A DNA stretch of 64,000 nucleotides, taken from the IMG/VR virus record IMGVR_UViG_3300044629_000131, positions 1 to 64,000 of that record, one strand, 5' to 3'. Position 1 is the stretch's first letter, and each line of letters begins with the position of its first letter. A program made the translations under genes and the position numbers. Positions 51,377 through 59,396 of the stretch are shown in pieces. Under the pieces are notes generated by a model, which saw only the letters and a program-made list of their open reading frames with translations, was not told where the DNA came from and ran no database searches. Source of the stretch: a virus.

Positions 51377-53103
51377 TTATTTTTAAAAAGATCCGATGGA
51401 AAAACTTTCTCTCTACTGGGAATGTTTTTAGTGAAGTTGATTTACAAGCAGCAAAAACAAATCTGATCATCGGTTCCAACGGAGCTGGTAAGAGTACCAT
51501 TTTGGATGCTCTTACTTTTTCTTTGTTTGGCAAACCATTTCGTAAGATCAACAAGCCTCTGCTGGTTAATAGTATCAACGAAAAAGACTGTCTTACCGAA
51601 ATTGAATTTAGCATCGGCAAGAATGATTACAAAGTGGTTCGTGGGATCAAACCAAACAAATTTGAGATCTATTGTAACGATCAGTTGTGGAACCAAGAAA
51701 GCACGGTTGTAGATCAGCAAAAGAACTTCGAACAAAACGTTCTCAAACTGAACTACAAATCATTCACTCAGATTGTAGTGCTTGGTTCTTCAACTTTCGT
51801 TCCATTTATGCGTTTGCCTCTGGCACAACGCAGAGAGATCATCGAAGATATCCTTGATATTCAAGTATTCTCTACGATGAATATTCTTCTCAAAGATAAA
51901 GTCCGAGAGAATAATGAAGAGATCAAGAACCTTGACTATGAACTTCACCTCCTGGGAGAGAAGATTGATATTCAGAAGAAGTATATGCTTGAACTGGAGA
52001 AAAAGACAAAGGAAGAGATTGACCGTAAGCAAAATAAAATTGCTGTATTGTTAGAAGATGAAAACACACAGCATCATGAGATTGCGCGTCTGACTTCTGA
52101 AGTCGAAAAACATTCTAAAGAAATGGAAGCACTCTCAAATTCTTCTTCTAAGTTAAAGAAGTTAAACACCTTTCTCTTTAAAATCCAATCAAAACTTTCA
52201 TCATGTCAAAAAGAACACCAGTTCTTTACTGACAATCATGTGTGTCCTACCTGTACTCAAGACCTGAGTGAAGATTTTAGACAGAGTAAGATTGCTGAGG
52301 GAGAGGGTGAATTAAATAATCTCCAGACTGGTATTGAAGATCTGCTAGATGCCATCGCAAAAGAAGAGGAGCGAGAAAATGAATTCGCAAGACTATCAAA
52401 AATTATACTTGGCTTCAACTCTTCTATTACTCAAGCGAATTATCAGATTACTTCCATACGAAAAACAATCGGTGATATAGAAACCGAGATTAAAGAACTG
52501 GAAGAAACTAACCCAGACAAGAAAGCAGAGTTTGTCAAACTTGAAGGACTTGTTACGAATAAAAAAGATTTGGGCAAGACCTTTGCCGAATACAAGAAAG
52601 ATCGTGATACACTATTGGTGGCATCGCAGTTGTTGAAAGACAACGGGATCAAGACCAGGATTATCAAAACCTATCTCCCAGCGATGAACCAACTGATCAA
52701 TCAATATCTTCAGCGTATGGATTTCTATGTGAATTTTACGTTGAATGAGAACTTTGAAGAGATCATCAAATCCAGATATCGTGATGTGTTTTCTTATGAT
52801 AGTTTCAGCGAAGGAGAGAAAGCTAGGATTGATATTGCTTTGTTGCTTACTTGGAGAGCTATTGCTAAGCTCAAGAATAGCGTGGATACTAACCTCCTTA
52901 TTCTAGATGAGATCTTTGATAGTTCTTTGGATCAGCAAGGTGGCAGCGATCTCGGTTGGATCCTAAGAAACTTTGATGATAATACAAATGTATATGTCAT
53001 CAGTCATCGAGAACAACTAGAAGGAAAGTTTGATAGAACAATTACAGCGGTGAAGGAAAAGAATTTCTCCGTCATCCAGCAGACAGTTTCTGAACTGGAC
53101 TAG
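51373..53103 (+). CDS. 46: Recombination nuclease subunit gp46 (Rad50/SbcC-like)
   Basis: A 576-residue SMC-type ATPase (T4 gp46 is 560). Walker A GSNGAGKST at 34-42, long coiled coil (about 175-470) with zinc hook CPTC at 291-294, signature FSEGEKARI, and Walker B/D-loop LLILDEIFDSSLD. Complex with gp47. A terminator hairpin starts at its stop codon. Confidence 0.95.
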   Translation: MIIFKKIRWKNFLSTGNVFSEVDLQAAKTNLIIGSNGAGKSTILDALTFSLFGKPFRKINKPLLVNSINEKDCLTEIEFSIGKNDYKVVRGIKPNKFEIYCNDQLWNQESTVVDQQKNFEQNVLKLNYKSFTQIVVLGSSTFVPFMRLPLAQRREIIEDILDIQVFSTMNILLKDKVRENNEEIKNLDYELHLLGEKIDIQKKYMLELEKKTKEEIDRKQNKIAVLLEDENTQHHEIARLTSEVEKHSKEMEALSNSSSKLKKLNTFLFKIQSKLSSCQKEHQFFTDNHVCPTCTQDLSEDFRQSKIAEGEGELNNLQTGIEDLLDAIAKEEERENEFARLSKIILGFNSSITQANYQITSIRKTIGDIETEIKELEETNPDKKAEFVKLEGLVTNKKDLGKTFAEYKKDRDTLLVASQLLKDNGIKTRIIKTYLPAMNQLINQYLQRMDFYVNFTLNENFEEIIKSRYRDVFSYDSFSEGEKARIDIALLLTWRAIAKLKNSVDTNLLILDEIFDSSLDQQGGSDLGWILRNFDDNTNVYVISHREQLEGKFDRTITAVKEKNFSVIQQTVSELD

Positions 53104-53130
53104 GGGTGCCTCTAAGGGGGTGCCCCTTTT
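53102..53130 (+). terminator. Terminator after gp46
   Basis: GGGGTGCC (53103-53110) pairs with GGTGCCCC (53119-53126) through six G-C and two tandem G.U pairs, eight-base loop, then TTTT. A similar GGGGCAC/GTGCCCC hairpin follows hsp20. Confidence 0.75.
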
Positions 53131-53159
53131 GCTATGCTTACCACATCAGCAAAAAACCC

Positions 53160-55319
53160 ATGACCCGCCAAGAAATCAAGGGCAACCTCGCCCGCCTACT
53201 CGCTACTGAGAACCTCGTTGTAGAGCACCGTAACTGCCCTACAGCGTGCTTCAACGTTGAGACCCGTGTACTGACCCTCCCGAACTGGGACCGTGCTTCC
53301 AGCACCGTATACGATATGCTGGTGGGTCATGAAGTGGGACACGCTCTCTTTACTCCCAACGAAGACTGGACTGCCAAGGTAGATTGCCCCAAAGACTTCA
53401 TCAACGTGATTGAGGATGCGCGTATCGAGAAGCTGATGAAGCGTAAGTATCCTGGTCTGCGTAAGTCTTTTGCTGGTGGGTATCAAGAACTGAATGCCCA
53501 AGATTTCTTTGGCATCAAAGGTGATGATCTGAATACTTATAGTTTGATTGACCGTATCAATCTTCACTTCAAGGTTGGTGCTGGTGCCTTCATTCCTTTC
53601 TCTGTTGATGAGCAAGTGTTTGTTGCTCGTACTGAGGAAGCAGAAAGCTTTGATGAAGTGCTCCAGATTGCTGTTGATGTTTATAACTTCAGCAAGCAAG
53701 AGAAAGAACTTGAGCAAGTTGATGCTAATGTTAATATTGACCAGACTACTCAAGGTGGGGGTGGTTCCACTCAATTTGGGGGTGATAATGAACCAGAAGA
53801 AGGTGATGCTGATGAAGATCAACCTTCTGGTGGCGCTGATCAGCAAGGTCAGCAAACTGGTGGTGCCACTCAACCGAAAGGTGAAGATGCTGATGCTGCT
53901 GGTGATGAAGGTGATGAAGAGAGTTCTAAAACTCAAGATGCGTTTGATCGTGCTTCTGAGCGCCTGACTAATACTTTCTCTGGTGGTAATACTTACTATG
54001 TTGAGATCCCAGACAGTGTGGTTCTTGATGAGTATGTTGCTGACTGGACTGAAGTCCATGACTGGATTGATGAGCAGCGTGAAGGTCTTAATGATATTCT
54101 GCTTGAGACTGCTTACGACGGTGTTGATGCTGACTATCAATCTTTCCGTAAGCAATCTCAGAAAGAAGTAAATTATCTGGTAAAAGAGTTTGAGTGTCGC
54201 AAATCTGCTGATGCTTATGCTCGTGCTGGTCAATCCAAGACTGGTGTGCTTGACACTACCAAGATTCACACGTATCTTTACAACGAAGATATCTTCAAGA
54301 AAGTTACTGTTCTTCCTGACGGTAAGAACCATGGTCTGCTGTTCCTTCTGGACTGGTCTGGTTCGATGCAGCGTGAGATCTTTGCTACTGTCAAACAGCT
54401 TCTGAACCTTACTGCCTTCTGTAAGAAAGTTCAGATCCCGTTTGAGGTGTATGCTTTCACGAACGATTACTTCCCTGTTCGTCGTGCCAAGGAAGGTAAA
54501 TCTCCGTATGTTTCTAATGATGAATACTTTGCCGCTAATGGTTGCCATGATGGCAAAGTGTATCTCCAGAAAGGTATGTTCCATCTGGTGAATTTTGTTT
54601 CTTCTCGTTCTAACGGCAAAGACTATGAGCGTATGTGCCGTAATCTTTTCCGAGAAGCATACACCTATACCTACCACACTTACTATGGTGCCACTACTGG
54701 TCTTGGTTTGTCTGGCACTCCTCTGAACGAGGGTATCGTGATGCTCAACTACATCATTCCTCAGTTCAAGAAACAGAACGATCTTCAGAAAGTAAATGTC
54801 TGTATTCTTTCTGATGGTGAAGCTTGCCAGACTTCCTATGGTCGTAAGTTGTATGATGAATACCGTGATAGGAACTATGTTCGTCCTCGCCGTCTAGACA
54901 ACAGCACTTGTTTGCGTGATCGTCAAACTGGTCGTGTCTACAAACCGTTTGAAGGTTGGGATGGTAACACCAATACGTTCATTCAACAACTGCGTGACCG
55001 TAATCCTGGCGTGAATGTGTTGGGTTTCCGTATTCTTTCTGGTTCCCAACTCTCCAACTTCGTCTGCTCCTATGCTGACATTGATTATTATGGAGAAGTT
55101 CAGAAGCAGTGGAAGAAAGAGAAGTCTGCTATCATCCCGCATCCCAAAGCATTCACCGCTTTGTATGCCATCAGTAACAGTTCTCTTGACGAGAGTTCTG
55201 TGTTTGATGTAGAGTCTGGTGCCAACAAGGGTGACATTACCAAAGCATTCAAAAAGATGCTGAATTCTAAAACCACCAACAAAAAACTTCTTAATTCTTT
55301 CGTGGAGTATGTCGCATGA
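53160..55319 (+). CDS. CobT-like VWA protein with HExxH motif
   Basis: A 719-residue protein resembling cobaltochelatase subunit CobT. Residues 57-61 are HEVGH, a zinc-peptidase-type HExxH with downstream E85/D86 (VIEDARIEKLM). Residues about 200-265 form a Gly/Gln/Asp/Glu linker typical of CobT. A VWA domain starts near 390 with MIDAS D398-W-S400-G-S402. Its partner CobS (MoxR-type AAA+) lies one gene downstream, so a CobS/CobT chelatase or general MoxR-VWA chaperone is plausible. The ATG at 53160 is chosen because the frame start at 53106 lies in a terminator. Arg is mostly CGT and Leu often CTG, unlike the fibre genes. Confidence 0.75.
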   Translation: MTRQEIKGNLARLLATENLVVEHRNCPTACFNVETRVLTLPNWDRASSTVYDMLVGHEVGHALFTPNEDWTAKVDCPKDFINVIEDARIEKLMKRKYPGLRKSFAGGYQELNAQDFFGIKGDDLNTYSLIDRINLHFKVGAGAFIPFSVDEQVFVARTEEAESFDEVLQIAVDVYNFSKQEKELEQVDANVNIDQTTQGGGGSTQFGGDNEPEEGDADEDQPSGGADQQGQQTGGATQPKGEDADAAGDEGDEESSKTQDAFDRASERLTNTFSGGNTYYVEIPDSVVLDEYVADWTEVHDWIDEQREGLNDILLETAYDGVDADYQSFRKQSQKEVNYLVKEFECRKSADAYARAGQSKTGVLDTTKIHTYLYNEDIFKKVTVLPDGKNHGLLFLLDWSGSMQREIFATVKQLLNLTAFCKKVQIPFEVYAFTNDYFPVRRAKEGKSPYVSNDEYFAANGCHDGKVYLQKGMFHLVNFVSSRSNGKDYERMCRNLFREAYTYTYHTYYGATTGLGLSGTPLNEGIVMLNYIIPQFKKQNDLQKVNVCILSDGEACQTSYGRKLYDEYRDRNYVRPRRLDNSTCLRDRQTGRVYKPFEGWDGNTNTFIQQLRDRNPGVNVLGFRILSGSQLSNFVCSYADIDYYGEVQKQWKKEKSAIIPHPKAFTALYAISNSSLDESSVFDVESGANKGDITKAFKKMLNSKTTNKKLLNSFVEYVA

Positions 55320-55825
55320 ACATTTTTGTCACCTCGCCATTTCCTGCCGAGAGTGCCATTTGTTTGCCAGATAAACATATCGTAAAGATGCCACTTGAGT
55401 GTTGCCAGATGTTATCCATCGTGGCATCCAAGTGGTATCATAATTATGGTCCTATTCATAAAGCAGATGGTATCGCATATCGCACAGAAAAGGGTGCGTT
55501 TCGCAATCACCCATGTACTAAGTGGGCATCTGAAACTATTGATAATGCCTATTGGTTGATTAAGTGGGGCATGAACTTGTGTGATGAATACTCTGTTCGT
55601 TATGGTAAGTTTCATTCTTGCTACAACACTTTGCTGGAAGCATATTATCTTTTCCCCAAAGGTAAGATCACAGAGGTGACACCATTTGCTCGTGCGATGC
55701 CTGATGAATATAAATTAGACACCAGTATTGACACCTTCACGGCATACAAAATGTATATTGCCAGCAAGCCATGGGTGGCATCCAACTACCTGCGTATGCC
55801 ACTTCGCAAACCGTCCTGGGTCTGA
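55316..55825 (+). CDS. DenV/pyrimidine dimer glycosylase family-like protein
   Basis: A 169-residue protein beginning MNIFVTSPFPAESAICLPDKHIVKMPLE-type, with FRNHPCTKWA, W-I-WGMNLCDEYSVRYGK. This resembles phage proteins grouped with the pyrimidine dimer DNA glycosylase family (T4 DenV-like). Whether it keeps glycosylase activity cannot be judged: the segment after the initiator Met differs from DenV, which needs Thr2. ATGA overlap with the CobT-like gene. Confidence 0.55.
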   Translation: MNIFVTSPFPAESAICLPDKHIVKMPLECCQMLSIVASKWYHNYGPIHKADGIAYRTEKGAFRNHPCTKWASETIDNAYWLIKWGMNLCDEYSVRYGKFHSCYNTLLEAYYLFPKGKITEVTPFARAMPDEYKLDTSIDTFTAYKMYIASKPWVASNYLRMPLRKPSWV

Positions 55826-55868
55826 CGCCAAACCGCCCTGCCTGCCCTATACTAAGTACATCAACGAA

Positions 55869-57008
55869 ATGACCCAAATGCCTGCCAAATCTGACGTTAC
55901 TACCGAGCAACTGACTTCTTATCTGTCCAACAACTTTGGCAACGATATCAACGCCGCTCAGGTTCAGGATGCTTGTGGTGTCTTTGGTATCACTTATGCT
56001 ACTGCTACCAAGCGACTGCGTGATTTCTATGTGAAGCGTGGCACTTGGAACCTGACTGTTCAGGAGCGACTTGAGCAAACCTATCAAGCTCCTGCTGCTG
56101 CTCCTGCTGTTGGTGTTACCGTTCGGGAAGAACAGAACCTTATTCCTACCAAAGATCGTAATTATGTCCCGTTCGGGAACTTCTCGGATGTGAAAAAGAT
56201 TATCCAATCTGGTCTGTTCTACCCTACTTTCATTACTGGTCTGTCTGGTAACGGTAAGACTTTCTCTGTTGAACAAGCATGTGCTCAACTCAAGCGTGAA
56301 TTGATCCGTGTGAACATCACTATTGAGACTGACGAGGATGACCTGATCGGTGGTTTCCGTCTTGTCAACGGTGAGACTGTGTGGCATAACGGTCCTGTGA
56401 TCGAAGCTCTTGAGCGTGGCGCTATTCTTCTTCTTGATGAGGTTGACCTCGCTAGCAATAAGATCCTGTGCCTCCAATCTATCCTTGAAGGCAAAGGTGT
56501 CTTCCTGAAGAAGATTGGTAAGTTTGTTCAACCTGCTGCTGGTTTCAACATCTTCGCTACTGCCAATACCAAAGGTAAGGGTTCTGAAGATGGACGCTTC
56601 ATCGGCACCAACGTTCTGAACGAAGCTTTCCTTGAGCGTTTTGCTCTGACCTTTGAGCAAGACTATCCTACGGTGACTGTTGAGACCAATATTCTCAAGA
56701 AAGCAGCTGCTTCTTTGAATATTGATGACGAAGAGTTTTGTGTAAATCTTGCCAACTGGGCAGATATCATCCGTAAAACTTTCAAGGATGGTGGTATTGA
56801 CGAGGTGATTTCCACCCGCCGTCTGGTTCATATCATCCGTGCCTATGCTATCTGGCAGGATCGTATGAAGTCTATTAAGGTCTGTGTCAATCGTTTTGAT
56901 GATGAGACCAAGCAATCTTTCATCGAACTGTATGATAAGATTGATGCTAAGGTAGAAACCAAGGAAGAAACTAAGGAGGAAGGTATCCATGTCGAATACG
57001 AACTTTGA
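55869..57008 (+). CDS. cobS: CobS-like MoxR-type AAA+ ATPase
   Basis: A 379-residue AAA+ protein. Walker A GLSGNGKT at 124-131, Walker B LLLDEVD at 187-193, sensor 1 ATANT at 230-234, Arg finger region LERF near 255-258. CobS is the ATPase subunit of aerobic cobaltochelatase and a common auxiliary gene of T4-like cyanophages. Residues about 1-85 are a helical N-terminal domain plus Ala/Pro linker. The ATG at 55869 follows a possible weak -10 (TATACT, 55848). The 20-base overlap with the next gene carries that gene's ribosome binding site. Confidence 0.85.
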   Translation: MTQMPAKSDVTTEQLTSYLSNNFGNDINAAQVQDACGVFGITYATATKRLRDFYVKRGTWNLTVQERLEQTYQAPAAAPAVGVTVREEQNLIPTKDRNYVPFGNFSDVKKIIQSGLFYPTFITGLSGNGKTFSVEQACAQLKRELIRVNITIETDEDDLIGGFRLVNGETVWHNGPVIEALERGAILLLDEVDLASNKILCLQSILEGKGVFLKKIGKFVQPAAGFNIFATANTKGKGSEDGRFIGTNVLNEAFLERFALTFEQDYPTVTVETNILKKAAASLNIDDEEFCVNLANWADIIRKTFKDGGIDEVISTRRLVHIIRAYAIWQDRMKSIKVCVNRFDDETKQSFIELYDKIDAKVETKEETKEEGIHVEYEL

Positions 57009-57165
57009 TAAGTTCCACGGGTATGTAAATCATCTTGCCGTCCTTGATGGCGGCAAGACCGTGAAGATCCTAGGTGGCGAGGGTCTGAAGTTATTTGTCA
57101 AAGACCTTGACGGCAACGTTCAAGAATGCTACCATAGTAATATTCAAATGATCTGGAACAAGTGA
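56989..57165 (+). CDS. Hypothetical 58-aa protein after cobS
   Basis: AAGGAGGAAGG immediately upstream of the ATG is a very strong ribosome binding site inside the cobS 3' end. Small beta-like protein (LDGGKTVKILGGEGLKLFVKDLDGNV). No known family; resembles a short SH3-like strand set, which is only an impression. Confidence 0.65.
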   Translation: MSNTNFDKFHGYVNHLAVLDGGKTVKILGGEGLKLFVKDLDGNVQECYHSNIQMIWNK

Positions 57166-57166
57166 A

Positions 57167-57454
57167 ATGAATTTCAAATATAATGAAGACGCAATCATTA
57201 GTGAGTTGCGTGACTACATCGTGAATACCTACAAACAACATTACTCTGCTGGTGATGACAAAATCCAAACGCTGGATCTGATTGAAGCATGTGGTGATGG
57301 TGAAGCTTTCTGTCGTAGCAACATCCTGAAGTATGCTTCTCGCTACGATAAGAAAGGTAGTGCTCGCATGGACATCATGAAAGTGCTACACTATGCCGTG
57401 CTTCTAATGCATTTCAACGATAAAAACGCTACCCGTGAAGATTACAACCGATGA
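57167..57454 (+). CDS. DUF3310-like protein, 95 aa
   Basis: The pattern HYSAGDDKIQTLDLIEACG, then NILKYASRYDKKGSARMDIMKVLHYAVLLM, fits DUF3310 (SaV-like), a small phage family of unknown function. It begins one base after the previous stop and overlaps the sliding clamp gene by four bases. Confidence 0.7.
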   Translation: MNFKYNEDAIISELRDYIVNTYKQHYSAGDDKIQTLDLIEACGDGEAFCRSNILKYASRYDKKGSARMDIMKVLHYAVLLMHFNDKNATREDYNR

Positions 57455-58116
57455 GTAAAGTAACCCTATCTAAAAAGACTTTTGATGTCCTCAAAAATTT
57501 CTCCAGTATCAATTCCTCCATCGTATTCCGACAGGGAAGCACAGTACGCACTATTAGCAATGCGGAGAACATCCTGGCAGCGTTCTCTAGTGAAGAAGTA
57601 TTCCCTATGGACTTCGCAATTTATGATCTCAGTCAGTTTCTTTCTGGGATCTCTCTGTTTAACAATCCTGAACTGGAGTTTTCATCTAGCGATTTTGTCA
57701 GCATCCGTGGCGGTGGTAAGTCTGCTCGCTACTATTTTTCTGATCCTGAAATCACCCTTAAGTCTGCGCCAGAAAAGAATGTAAAGTTTCCTGGTGCTGA
57801 TATTCAGTTCAACATTACTGGTGAAGATCTGCTTTCACTTCAAAAAGCATCTGCTGTTTATAGTCTTCCTGATCTGACTTTCCAGAGCGAAGACAACCAA
57901 ATCAAACTCATCCTTCGTGACAAAGAGAATGATACCAGCAATACTTACGAGCAATCCATTTCTGGTGATTGTACTGGCGACTATTCACTGGATGTTAAAA
58001 TTGAAAACATCCGTCTGTTCCCTGGTGATTATGTTGTCAAAGTATCTAAACATCTGATTTCGGAATGGACAAATCAAAATCTTGACCTTAAATACTACAT
58101 CGCTTTGGAGCCGTAA
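57451..58116 (+). CDS. 45: Sliding clamp gp45
   Basis: A 221-residue clamp subunit (T4 gp45 is 228). It is the trimeric processivity factor for gp43 and co-activator of late transcription with gp55. The identification rests on length, position directly before gp44 and family features: VTLSKKTFDVLKNFSSINSSI at the N-terminus and SKHLISEWTN--LDLKYYIALEP at the C-terminus. ATGA overlap upstream. Confidence 0.92.
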   Translation: MSKVTLSKKTFDVLKNFSSINSSIVFRQGSTVRTISNAENILAAFSSEEVFPMDFAIYDLSQFLSGISLFNNPELEFSSSDFVSIRGGGKSARYYFSDPEITLKSAPEKNVKFPGADIQFNITGEDLLSLQKASAVYSLPDLTFQSEDNQIKLILRDKENDTSNTYEQSISGDCTGDYSLDVKIENIRLFPGDYVVKVSKHLISEWTNQNLDLKYYIALEP

Positions 58117-58119
58117 CTA

Positions 58120-58455
58120 TTGAAACACATTCTTTTTACCCTGAAGGGGTGTGCCGCTGATGATCTAGATGATGAAGGTTTTATCAGAGATATTCTTTAT
58201 CAAGCATCTATCTGGTGTAAATCTACTTTACTAAGTTTGAAATCACATAAATTTGAACCTCAAGGTGTTACAGCTGTTGCTCTGCTTGCTGAAAGTCATA
58301 TCAGCATTCACACTTGGCCAGAGAATGGCACAGCAGTTTGTGACATCTTTACTTGTGGAGATCACACTAGACCAGAAGACGGTGTAGAATACATGCGGGC
58401 AGAATTAAATGCCACTGATATTGTGAAACAAACTATTTTGAGAGAGTTGGAATGA
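58120..58455 (+). CDS. speD: S-adenosylmethionine decarboxylase proenzyme
   Basis: A 111-residue prokaryotic class 1B SpeD, an auxiliary metabolic gene of polyamine synthesis; decarboxylates S-adenosylmethionine for spermidine. ESHISIHTWPE holds the self-cleavage Ser59, which becomes the pyruvoyl group, with H64 and C79 at the same spacing as S63, H68 and C83 of Thermotoga SpeD, so the enzyme looks intact. The start is TTG, supported by GGAG eight bases upstream, just after the gp45 stop. Four-base overlap with gp44. Confidence 0.9.
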   Translation: MKHILFTLKGCAADDLDDEGFIRDILYQASIWCKSTLLSLKSHKFEPQGVTAVALLAESHISIHTWPENGTAVCDIFTCGDHTRPEDGVEYMRAELNATDIVKQTILRELE

Positions 58456-59396
58456 GTAAAGAGTTTTTGTGGGTTGAGAAGTATCGTCCTTCCATCGTGG
58501 AGGATTGTATCCTTCCAGAAAATATCAAAGACGTATTCAAAGGATTTGTCGCACAAGAAGAGATCCCTAACCTTTTACTTACTGGCACTGCTGGTGTCGG
58601 AAAGACCACAATTGCCAAAGCATTGTGTAATGAGATCGGGGCATCCTATATTGTCATTAACGGTTCGGACGAGGGGCGCTTCCTCGATACGGTCCGCAAC
58701 CGTGTCAGGCAATTCGCCACAACTGTCTCATTGACCTCTGGTGCCTCCCACAAGGTCGTCATAATTGACGAGGCAGACAACACCACCAACGACGTTCAAC
58801 TGTCCCTCAGGACCGCCGTGGAGGAGTTCCATGGCAACTGCCGCTTCATCTTCACTTGTAACTTCATCAACAAGATTATTGAACCTCTCCATTCCCGCTG
58901 TACGGTCGTGGATTTCAGGATCAAACCAGACCAGGCAGTTCAACTTCAAGGTGAGTTCTTCACTCGCCTGAAAACTATTCTGACCCACGAACAGGTACAG
59001 TATGAAGATAAAGTCCTCGCAAAACTTGTCAAGCGATACTATCCAGACTGGCGCCGACTTATCAACGAATGTCAGCGTTATGCTGCGACTGGCGCTATCA
59101 GTTCCGCTATTCTTGTTGATGTCGCTGATGTCAATTTGGATGCTCTACTCACTTCGCTGAAGAAGAAAGAATTTACTACTGTGAAGAACTGGGTTGTTCA
59201 GCATCTTGATAATGACCCCAGCATGATGATGCGTAAGGTTTATGACAGTCTGTATGATGTTCTTAAACCAGCTTCTATTCCCGAGGCAGTATTAATCATC
59301 GCAAAATATATGCGTGACATCACAATTGTCCCAGATCAGGAAGTAAATATGTTAGCGTGTCTAACAGAACTGATGATGAGTTGTGAATTCAAATGA
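58452..59396 (+). CDS. 44: Clamp loader large subunit gp44
   Basis: A 314-residue AAA+ ATPase (T4 gp44 is 319). KYRP at 10-13, Walker A TGTAGVGKT at 44-52, Walker B VIIDEAD near 103-109, Arg finger HSRC. It loads gp45 with gp62. Odd: bases about 58660-58850 are near 55% G+C by hand count, while flanks are near 40%, and codons there end in G or C. ATGA overlaps on both sides. Confidence 0.95.
   Translation: MSKEFLWVEKYRPSIVEDCILPENIKDVFKGFVAQEEIPNLLLTGTAGVGKTTIAKALCNEIGASYIVINGSDEGRFLDTVRNRVRQFATTVSLTSGASHKVVIIDEADNTTNDVQLSLRTAVEEFHGNCRFIFTCNFINKIIEPLHSRCTVVDFRIKPDQAVQLQGEFFTRLKTILTHEQVQYEDKVLAKLVKRYYPDWRRLINECQRYAATGAISSAILVDVADVNLDALLTSLKKKEFTTVKNWVVQHLDNDPSMMMRKVYDSLYDVLKPASIPEAVLIIAKYMRDITIVPDQEVNMLACLTELMMSCEFK

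Noticed and set aside
53196-54677. 493-aa minus-strand open frame over the CobT-like gene
   Set aside because: Produced by codon bias of the + strand gene, which has clear VWA and HExxH motifs; the minus frame has no domain, start signal or partner genes.
55822-55853. CTGACG and TATACT as a promoter for cobS
   Set aside because: Spacer is 20 bases and the -35 is poor.
55737-56990. 417-aa minus-strand open frame over cobS
   Set aside because: Mirror frame of a gene with intact AAA+ motifs; no independent support.
58087-58094. CTTAAATA upstream of speD
   Set aside because: Inside gp45 coding sequence and mismatched at the second and third key bases; likely chance.
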